The notes beneath the pieces are model-generated. The model was not told the origin of the DNA and searched no databases. It saw only the letters and a list, made by a program, of their open reading frames with translations. DNA of 17,475 bases from positions 1 to 17,475 of the forward strand of contig JALVUT010000068.1 of assembly GCA_027035445.1 (NCBI GenBank), in the 5' to 3' direction. Position numbers and translations under genes: made by a program. Position 1 is the stretch's first letter, and each line of letters opens with the position of its first letter. Positions 12,273 to 17,475 of this stretch are shown here, piece by piece. The DNA is from Thermococcus sp. (GTDB lineage Archaea > Methanobacteriota_B > Thermococci > Thermococcales > Thermococcaceae).

Positions 12273-13136
12273 TCAGGGCACCGGTTGCCCGCTCCTCAAA
12301 CAAACCATACTCCCCTGCGGTACCCTGAGCTCTCTCGCTATTGGCCTGCACTTCGCTTTGAGCAGATAGAAGACCCTGTGGTCGTTTATCTCGCTGAGAG
12401 TCTCGAAGTTGCCCTGCCCCTTGGCAATTATCACGTCTGCTTTCTCAAAGACGTCCCTAAACTTCTTGGATACTCTGTCCAGCGGAACGCCGACTATCCT
12501 CGTGCCGGTGGAGATTACTTCGGTGAACTCACCAAAGCCAGCTTTCATGAGGTCTCCAACCGTTGCGTCGTTGATTATCGGCCCCTCCTTCGCAGCAACG
12601 TAGACTTTGAGGTGAGGGAAGGCCTCCTTCAGCTTCTTTATGAAAAGCCTGTCGAAGTAAATCTCACCGCAGTTGTCCGTAAGGTAGAGGAGGTTTCTGG
12701 CCCGTCCAAGCTCTTCAAAGAGATCCCCAGACTCATCAACGTAGAGCTCCTCGCCGAGCATGGTCTTAACGTCCTCCTTAATTTTTTCAGGGGAGTAGCC
12801 GACGGCGAAGTCAATGACGTTGCCGATTATCGCCAGCTTCAGTGCAGTCCTGAGGTCGGCATCTTCACCTTCAAGGTCAGAGACTATCCTCTCCGCAAGC
12901 CTGTTTGAGAGTTCCTTGTAATCTCCGAACGGATCGTCGTTGCCTATCGCCTCGTAAACGCCGAGAAATACCTCGCTCCCAAAAATAGCGGGAATTGAAT
13001 CAGTGTTTATCCTCGCCATCAGCTTTGCAGCCTCGATGACACCCCTCTTTCTACGTCCCAGGTTATTCGTGCTCATCTCCACTATCTTCTGGGACTGGTT
13101 GATGACACAGGCAAAGCACTCGTAGTGGATTTTCAC
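12273..13136 (-). CDS. DUF89 (ARMT1-like) metal-dependent phosphatase
   Basis: The start is GTG 13136 (287 aa, product MKIHYECFACVINQ), which gives the N terminus usual for the archaeal subfamily and follows GGTGGTGGGT. Longer starts to 13214 run through the promoter. Family blocks: C7 and C10 (ECFAC), DNCGEIYFDRL (D154, N155, E158), KEGPIINDATVGD (N189, D190), AKGQGNFETLSE (K239), and the C-terminal KCRPIARELRVPQGSMV. These supply the metal and phosphate pocket of DUF89 damage-control phosphatases, which clear harmful phosphometabolites with Mn, Co or Ni. The N-terminal CxxC marks the archaeal/plant branch. The exact substrate is unknown. The gene is a single unit downstream of tRNA-Val on the same strand, with a TATA box of its own. 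Confidence 0.9.
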   Translation of the reverse strand: MKIHYECFACVINQSQKIVEMSTNNLGRRKRGVIEAAKLMARINTDSIPAIFGSEVFLGVYEAIGNDDPFGDYKELSNRLAERIVSDLEGEDADLRTALKLAIIGNVIDFAVGYSPEKIKEDVKTMLGEELYVDESGDLFEELGRARNLLYLTDNCGEIYFDRLFIKKLKEAFPHLKVYVAAKEGPIINDATVGDLMKAGFGEFTEVISTGTRIVGVPLDRVSKKFRDVFEKADVIIAKGQGNFETLSEINDHRVFYLLKAKCRPIARELRVPQGSMVCLRSGQPVP

Positions 13137-13164
13137 ACCCACCACCAAGGGGTAAAAGGTCACG

Positions 13165-13176
13165 GGCTTTTTAACA
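13165..13176 (-). promoter_or_regulatory. TATA box for the DUF89 gene
   Basis: On the minus strand GTTAAAAAGCC is centred about 35 nt before GTG 13136, leaving a leader of about ten bases that ends in a GGTGGTG-type ribosome-binding site. Confidence 0.5.
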
Positions 13177-13482
13177 CCATCGGAGAGTACTAGAGGGGGG
13201 CAAAGCTTCATCAAAGTTCGTGTTTCCTGCTAAATCGCCAGTTAGGGGGATTCTATTGAAAACGCTGGGGTGAAGTTTGAATTCCACATGTTAACTTGCG
13301 TTTTAGCAGGAGTTCAACTTTAATAGACGCCCAAAGGCGTCAAAGAAAAAGGAACTCACTCATGAAGTCAAGAGAATAAGGAATTCAAAGTCAGCCTGCA
13401 AAAAGGAACCCTGCGTGTTACAGTGCTCCTTAGAAAGAACCACAAACTTTCCGTCAACGCTTTGCGAAGTAAAGGGTTGTTG
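13177..13482 (-). other. Intergenic stretch with overlapping inverted repeats, no gene seen
   Basis: The gap between the DUF89 start and tRNA-Val has no credible ORF. It contains a 14-nt inverted repeat with one mismatch (TCCTGCTAAATCGC at 13225-13238 against 13298-13311). Inside it lie a 7-nt pair (AAAACGC 13259-13265 and GCGTTTT 13298-13304) and a 5-nt pair (AAGTT/AACTT, 13273-13277 and 13293-13297). There is also a 10-nt pair TTTGAATTCC at 13276-13285 and 13380-13389, and a perfect six-base hairpin at 13326-13341. The right arm at 13298 could pair with either of two left arms. It may be an unannotated structured RNA or the remains of an element. Strand is uncertain. Confidence 0.45.
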
Positions 13483-13560
13483 TGGTGGGCCCGCGGGGAT
13501 TCGAACCCCGGACCTCCACCTTGTAAGGGTGGCGTCATAACCAGTCTAGACCACGGGCCC
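13483..13560 (-). tRNA. tRNA-Val (anticodon TAC), CCA encoded
   Basis: On the minus strand the sequence folds into a full cloverleaf. The acceptor stem is GGGCCCG with CGGGCCC and a discriminator A, followed by a genomic CCA (13483-13485). The D arm includes GTCTAGACTGGTTATGAC. The anticodon stem CCACC/GGTGG closes the loop CTTACAA, so the anticodon is TAC (Val). The T arm is CGGGG-TTCGAAT-CCCCG. No intron is seen; the anticodon loop is the normal seven bases. A strong TATA box lies about 26 nt upstream. Archaeal tRNA-Val is a substrate for G15 exchange by the product of the adjacent upstream gene, tgtA, though adjacency is not needed for that. Confidence 0.97.
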
Positions 13561-13585
13561 GCCCGGAATAGAAAAAGAGGGGGGA

Positions 13586-13598
13586 GTTATAAAATTTT
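13586..13598 (-). promoter_or_regulatory. TATA box for tRNA-Val
   Basis: On the minus strand AAAATTTTATAAC lies about 26-38 nt before the 5' end of the tRNA, between the tRNA and the stop codon of tgtA. A T-run (CTCTTTTTCTA, 13568-13578) between may also end the tgtA transcript. Confidence 0.6.
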
Positions 13599-15344
13599 CT
13601 ACTTTCCTTCAACGCCCCTCCTCACCTTCACCGCCAGACCCGTCTGGAAGGCCCCTAGCTCCTCGCCGCTGAGGAGCGTCTGTCCCGTTGCAAGGAGCTC
13701 ACCCCTCTCGTTCACCACCAGAACCTCGTCGTAGGGCCTTATCTTCGGGTCTGCGTCGACAACGAACTTCGCGAAGACGTTCTTTCCGCGCCTCGCGAAG
13801 GGCTCTGCATCCCCGTTGACCGCAACGCGCATCCTAGGAAAGGGCAGGAGTGCGTGAAGCCTCCTCGCTCCCTCGATTCCGAGCGTTAGGAGGCCATCTT
13901 CTGCCCTGAAAGTCGCGAGGTGCTTGCCCTTTGCCTTTATCTGCCTTGGCATCCCGGTCTTCCTGGAGAGCTCGATGAAAGCGTCTTTAAACGCATCCCC
14001 CGCCCCCTCGCCAAACTGGTACTCGGCAATGGCCATTATGTAGTTCCTCGCCTCTTCCCTGGAGGGTTTCTTTATGCTGAAGTCCTCCTCGCCCTCGCTC
14101 TGGGCAAAGGGGTAGCTTAAGCCGAGATATTTGGGTATCCCACCGAATATCGGGTGCTCTGTCATCTCCGGGAATTTTCTCCTGACCCGCTCGGCCCGCT
14201 CCTTCGCCCGCTGGGCAACCGGCCACCTCAAAGCTTCCTCACTCACCTTGAAGAAGGCACTCGCCTTTGTTACCGGCTCGTTCTTCTCAAGATACTCCAC
14301 GTACTCAAGCAGCCTCTTGTAGGCTGCGAACATCTTGGGATGGGAGCGAGCGCGCTCGTCAACCAGTTCCCAGAGAGTGCCTTCCTTTACCGCCCCCTTT
14401 ACCCGGTTAAGTTCCTCCCTTATGACCCAGAGGTTGTGTAGAGCGAGAAGCCTCGTCCTCTCTTCCCTCGGCATCTCACGGAGTTCCTGGGGGGTGTAGC
14501 GGGAGCAGACAGGACAGGAGCAAGGGAAGTACTCAAGCTCCTCCAATCTCTTTGTTCCCTCTGGCGTCATGTAGCGGTCGTCCTTTGCGTAGAGGGTATA
14601 GCTCGCTGAATCAAACAGGTCTACCCCCATTGCGACGGCCAGCGCGAAAATCATGGGGTGTCCCGCCCCAAAGAGGTGAACCGGTCTGTCCGGTCTCAAT
14701 CCGAGCTTTGAAGCTATCACAATATCAACGAGATCCCTGTAGCGGTAGTTCTCCATCAGCGGGACGACGGCACCAATGGGATGTACCTCGAAGTTCATTT
14801 CACCCAGCTTCTTCGCGGCATAGGTTCTAAGGTCCGGATAGGTTGAACCCTGTACCGCGGCGTTCATAGCTATTTCCTTTATTCCCTCTACCTCCCTTGC
14901 CCTCTCCAGCGTTATTCTCAAATCCTCCTCCGCCTTCTCCCGTGGAGCGTCCGGAGGGGTGGGTATATCAAGGAAAGTGCCTATGTCAACGCCTATGTCG
15001 TGCTGGAAGTTCACTATCTCACTACTGGTAACGTCCACACCGCCGTAGCGCATGAGCTGGAAACTGCCGGAATCAACCTCTATTATCCCATCGTATTCGA
15101 GTAACCTGTGCACTCCAATCTCAAGTGCCCTCTCCCTCAGTTCCGGCGTTTTGTATATAATGTAGGAGTTGGTTATCAGCATACCAAACCCCATCTCCTT
15201 GAGCTCTCTCGGGGTTACTATAAGGTGTTTCGGGTTAATTACAGGCATTATCACTGGCGTCTCTACCGTCTTCCCGTTCACGGTCAGTTTTCCGATTCTC
15301 CCGGCGGCGTCCCTCGCCTTAACTTCAAACCTGAATTCCACCAT
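13599..15344 (-). CDS. tgtA: Archaeosine tRNA-guanine transglycosylase
   Basis: The 581-aa enzyme exchanges guanine-15 in the D loop of archaeal tRNAs for preQ0, the first step to archaeosine. The N-terminal TIM-barrel carries EVDSGSFQ with catalytic D91 and DLFDSASYTLYAKDDRY with D245. The zinc site follows as C275, C277 and C280 (CSCPVC) with H303 (ALHN). All are shifted by four from the Pyrococcus horikoshii numbering I recall. The middle section (about 350-500) is the archaeal-specific C1-C2 region, and residues about 505-578 form a PUA domain (ARRLHALLPFPRMRVAVNGD, then DEVLVVNERGELLATGQ) that holds the tRNA. Length equals that of full-length archaeal TgtA. The start ATG 15344 fits the family N terminus MVEFRFEVKARD. 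Its promoter overlaps the stop codon of the upstream PiT gene. Confidence 0.97.
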   Translation of the reverse strand: MVEFRFEVKARDAAGRIGKLTVNGKTVETPVIMPVINPKHLIVTPRELKEMGFGMLITNSYIIYKTPELRERALEIGVHRLLEYDGIIEVDSGSFQLMRYGGVDVTSSEIVNFQHDIGVDIGTFLDIPTPPDAPREKAEEDLRITLERAREVEGIKEIAMNAAVQGSTYPDLRTYAAKKLGEMNFEVHPIGAVVPLMENYRYRDLVDIVIASKLGLRPDRPVHLFGAGHPMIFALAVAMGVDLFDSASYTLYAKDDRYMTPEGTKRLEELEYFPCSCPVCSRYTPQELREMPREERTRLLALHNLWVIREELNRVKGAVKEGTLWELVDERARSHPKMFAAYKRLLEYVEYLEKNEPVTKASAFFKVSEEALRWPVAQRAKERAERVRRKFPEMTEHPIFGGIPKYLGLSYPFAQSEGEEDFSIKKPSREEARNYIMAIAEYQFGEGAGDAFKDAFIELSRKTGMPRQIKAKGKHLATFRAEDGLLTLGIEGARRLHALLPFPRMRVAVNGDAEPFARRGKNVFAKFVVDADPKIRPYDEVLVVNERGELLATGQTLLSGEELGAFQTGLAVKVRRGVEGK

Positions 15345-15372
15345 CTCACAACACCACTAAATCCATTGGACA

Positions 15373-15386
15373 GGGGTTTAAAAGCC
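15373..15386 (-). promoter_or_regulatory. TATA box for tgtA, overlapping the PiT stop codon
   Basis: On the minus strand GGCTTTTAAACCCC includes the TAA stop of the phosphate transporter (15380-15378). It predicts initiation near 15356, about 12 nt before ATG 15344. Confidence 0.5.
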
Positions 15387-16301
15387 TGCCGAGAAGAGTT
15401 TTATCAGGGAATACGCCAGTATGCCGGCAATTAGGGGGGCCCTTACCCAGCTCTTTACAATGTCCACAAGAAGTCTCTCATTGACCCTCTCCCCCTTGTA
15501 CAGGCTTAACCCACTTATCGCACCAACTATAGCCTGACCGGAACTCACGGGAAGGCCAAAGAGGTTGGCGGAGGTCACGGCCAGTGCCGCTCCGAACTGG
15601 GAGGAAAAGGCAGAGGTCGGGTCAAGGATTGTTATGTCCTTTCCGATGGTCATCATAACCTTCCTGCTAAAGGTTAGTGTTCCAAGGGCCATTGAGAGGG
15701 CCAAAAATAAGTTCGGGTTCAAAAATCCAGCACTCGTGGAGAGTCCAATTACATTGGCGAGCTCGTTGGTCCCAAGGTTGAAAGCCGAGTACGCCGAGGC
15801 AAGAAGCACTATCCATTTCTGGGTGAGTTCAAGGGTTTTAAGACCCTTTATACTCCGGAGAATGGGCCTGTATAGTTTATAGACTGCTATCGCTAAGAGA
15901 GCCGATACGATCGGTGAGATTACCCACGCCAAAACGATTTTGGACACCGTGCCCCACTCCACGGGAAGACCCAGGGCAAAGGAAGAGCCGACCAAAGCTC
16001 CTATTATTGACTGAGTTGTTGAGATGGGCATACCAACGAGGCTTGCCAGTATGACAGCCGTTGCGGCGCTGAAGAGAACGAGTGAGACCTCACTGCTTCC
16101 CATACCCATCGCAAGCCCTGTTATCGTTGTAGAGACTGCAGAGCGACCCAGAACCGCCCCCAGTGTTGTGAATACAGCTATGAGTAACACTGCCCTCTTG
16201 AATCCAATCATTCCAGAGCCAACGGCAGCACCCACTGCCTTTGCACTATCGTTGGCACCCACCGCCCATGCCATGAAGAGGGCCTCCGCTATCATAACCA
16301 T
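15378..16301 (-). CDS. PiT-family inorganic phosphate transporter
   Basis: The protein has 307 aa from ATG 16301; ATG 16295 (behind GTGAT) and GTG 16304 are close alternatives. It is nearly all membrane helices. The duplicated PiT signature is present: GANDSAKAVGAAVGSG near the N terminus and GTNELANVIGLSTSAG in the second half. Second-half features also include SRKVMMTIGKDITILDP and ANLFGLPVSSGQAIVGAISG, with the matching first-half VGMPISTTQSIIGALVGSS. These repeats form the ion and phosphate pathway of low-affinity phosphate symporters of the PiT (SLC20) family. Some PiT-family proteins carry sulfate instead, so the ion is likely but not certain phosphate. The short central loop (YKLYRPILRSIKGLKTLELT) is typical of compact archaeal versions. 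No phoU-like gene is adjacent. Confidence 0.92.
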   Translation of the reverse strand: MVMIAEALFMAWAVGANDSAKAVGAAVGSGMIGFKRAVLLIAVFTTLGAVLGRSAVSTTITGLAMGMGSSEVSLVLFSAATAVILASLVGMPISTTQSIIGALVGSSFALGLPVEWGTVSKIVLAWVISPIVSALLAIAVYKLYRPILRSIKGLKTLELTQKWIVLLASAYSAFNLGTNELANVIGLSTSAGFLNPNLFLALSMALGTLTFSRKVMMTIGKDITILDPTSAFSSQFGAALAVTSANLFGLPVSSGQAIVGAISGLSLYKGERVNERLLVDIVKSWVRAPLIAGILAYSLIKLFSAGF

Positions 16302-16316
16302 CACTATAATCTATTT

Positions 16317-16349
16317 GTTCTCACATAGTCTATATAGTTTATGTAGAAC
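16317..16349 (-). promoter_or_regulatory. PiT promoter with an interrupted palindrome over the TATA box
   Basis: The TATA-like core CTATATAG (about 16330-16340) is flanked by GTTCTCACAT on the left and ATGTAGAAC on the right. These are inverted repeats if one extra base is allowed in the left arm. A repressor bound here would block the TATA-binding protein. The promoter position is supported by its distance (about 30-35 nt) to the start; the operator is a suggestion. Confidence 0.45.
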
Positions 16350-16376
16350 ATGACTGATCATTTAAAGGTTTTGGAT

Positions 16377-17423
16377 CTACAGTGCACGTACGAGTAGCCT
16401 TCCATATCCGTAAAAATGAAGAATAAGGTAAAAAAGTGCCCAGAACCACAGGATGGGAGGAAACACCATTGCGTCCAGAATGGGGCCACCCTCGATGAGG
16501 GTCGGGAGCAACATCGTAACGACCTCGAACGCATACCAGAATGCGAGGAAAAACCAGCGGCCCCCAGAGATCAGGGAAAACGGAAGGGCTATATCAAAGA
16601 ATGCTACAGTGTCACCGAGGAGAAGAAACAGCCAACCTTTGGTAAGGCCGTCGCCGAGGTGCCTTAGATCACCCAGAAACCATCTCTTCCTCTGCCCCCA
16701 GAGCATTCCAAGGTCATTCGGCATCTTGGTCCAGATTCTAGCACGGGGAGCGTACACCACCTTCCCAAACTCCCTGAGCCTCTTGGTCGTGGCGTAATCC
16801 TCCACGGTGTCCTCCACAAAGCCGCCGATTCTCTCAAGTGCATCCTTCCTGAAGGCTGAAATCGGTCCGGGGGCAACGCTTAAGTTGTCCAGCTCCTTAG
16901 CCCTTCTGAACATTGCTATCCTAAGATGCTCGACGTCCTGTGCCCTCTCAAGGAAACCGCCGCCCAAGACCCTAACCTGTCCGCCCACCCCGAGGACATC
17001 ATCGGAGTAAAAGCGGGAGATCAGTTCACTGAGTGCTCCCTCCTCCAGCACGCTGTCGGCGTCGATGGTGACTATTATCTCACCGGTTGCCCTGGAAAGA
17101 CCGAAGTTCAGAGCCCTCGCCTTGCCTCCGTGTGGCATCCTGAAGACCCTGAGTCTAGGGTCGCTTATGAACACCGCTTTCTCGTAGGTTCCGTCTTCAC
17201 TGCCGTCGTCAACGACTATAACCTCAAAGTTGGGGTAGTTCTGGGTTAGAGCAGATTCTATTGCCTTTATAATGCTACCGCCTTCGTTATAGGCGGGGAT
17301 CAGCAGGGACACCCTCGGGCTCCATTCACTGATTTTATAACTCTTGAAAAAGCTAATTAAATAATTAATGAAAAAGTAGCCATCCCACAGGAAGATTATG
17401 ATCAGGGCCAGCAGCGGGAACAT
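16377..17423 (-). CDS. Family 2 glycosyltransferase, membrane-bound processive type
   Basis: The 348-aa protein has an N-terminal membrane helix (1-25), a cytosolic GT-A domain and a C-terminal cluster of about four membrane helices (from about 262). Catalytic and binding motifs: LIPAYNEGGS (41-50), VVDDGSEDGT (D72, D73), DAD at 121-123, VEDY (E208, D209), and QRKRW at 244-248. This D, DxD, ED, QxxRW set is that of processive beta-glycosyltransferases such as hyaluronan, NodC and poly-GlcNAc synthases. It probably builds or extends a surface polysaccharide or glycolipid from a nucleotide sugar; the sugar cannot be read. The start ATG 17423 follows a TATA box by about 24 nt (leaderless). It is not in an obvious polysaccharide cluster within the window. 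Confidence 0.9.
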   Translation of the reverse strand: MFPLLALIIIFLWDGYFFINYLISFFKSYKISEWSPRVSLLIPAYNEGGSIIKAIESALTQNYPNFEVIVVDDGSEDGTYEKAVFISDPRLRVFRMPHGGKARALNFGLSRATGEIIVTIDADSVLEEGALSELISRFYSDDVLGVGGQVRVLGGGFLERAQDVEHLRIAMFRRAKELDNLSVAPGPISAFRKDALERIGGFVEDTVEDYATTKRLREFGKVVYAPRARIWTKMPNDLGMLWGQRKRWFLGDLRHLGDGLTKGWLFLLLGDTVAFFDIALPFSLISGGRWFFLAFWYAFEVVTMLLPTLIEGGPILDAMVFPPILWFWALFYLILHFYGYGRLLVRAL

Positions 17424-17439
17424 GAAGTAGGATAAGACG

Positions 17440-17453
17440 TTTAATTTTTAACG
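17440..17453 (-). promoter_or_regulatory. TATA box for the glycosyltransferase gene
   Basis: On the minus strand CGTTAAAAATTAAAC is centred about 24 nt before ATG 17423, with no ribosome-binding site between, which fits a leaderless transcript. Confidence 0.5.
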
Positions 17454-17475
17454 CTTCCCAAAGCCACATCAGACC

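Noticed and set aside
12285..12908. Plus-strand ORF of 207 aa
   Set aside because: It is antisense to the DUF89 gene, which has all family motifs.
13326..13341. Perfect hairpin GACGCC-CAAA-GGCGTC as an intrinsic terminator
   Set aside because: The following bases are A-rich on the plus strand, and on the minus strand the T-run precedes the hairpin, so neither direction fits a hairpin-plus-T terminator.
13215..13480. Inverted repeats as a CRISPR fragment
   Set aside because: There are no regularly spaced direct repeats, and the sequence does not resemble the Thermococcales CRISPR repeats I know.

Overview
The window looks like chromosomal DNA of a hyperthermophilic euryarchaeon of the order Thermococcales, most likely Thermococcus. 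The evidence is an archaeosine tRNA-guanine transglycosylase, a SerK-type ADP-dependent serine kinase of the T. kodakarensis kind, DUF763, DUF89 and M42 proteins, GGTGAT/GGAGG ribosome-binding sites, AT-rich TATA boxes about 25 nt upstream of starts (several consistent with leaderless transcripts), T-run terminators, and a tRNA with an encoded CCA. I saw no rRNA, insertion sequence or CRISPR array.

Layout. 1-1025 (+): C-terminal part of an MMPL/RND-type exporter, cut by the window edge. 1092-3038 (+): an AEC-family permease and an M42 metallopeptidase, each with its own promoter. 3210-3993 (+): a nucleotidyltransferase-fold protein whose gene overlaps a small basic protein gene, a toxin-antitoxin-like pair. 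7399-3997 (-): a tight four-gene operon encoding two paralogous zinc-ribbon membrane proteins, a helical protein, and an SPFH-domain protein with two C-terminal zinc ribbons. 7605-9491 (+): divergent from that operon, four closely packed genes encoding an unknown protein, a possible START-like protein, a protein whose frame is broken by one base, and a metallo-beta-lactamase-fold protein resembling diiron oxygen-binding proteins.

10144-9479 (-): HAD hydrolase. 10926-10198 (-): SerK, which makes O-phosphoserine for cysteine synthesis. 11093-12241 (+): DUF763. 13136-12273 (-): DUF89 metal-dependent phosphatase. 13560-13483 (-): tRNA-Val(TAC). 15344-13599 (-): tgtA. 16301-15378 (-): PiT-type phosphate transporter. 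17423-16377 (-): family 2 glycosyltransferase.

Most of this is ordinary single-gene core metabolism and transport. The unusual parts are the two divergent operons between about 4.0 and 9.5 kb: a putative membrane-remodelling or stress operon (SPFH plus zinc ribbons) back to back with a putative oxygen- or redox-linked operon. The overlapping nucleotidyltransferase pair and a 346-nt intergenic stretch with alternative inverted repeats (13137-13482) are also notable. Functions beyond the recognised families are inference.
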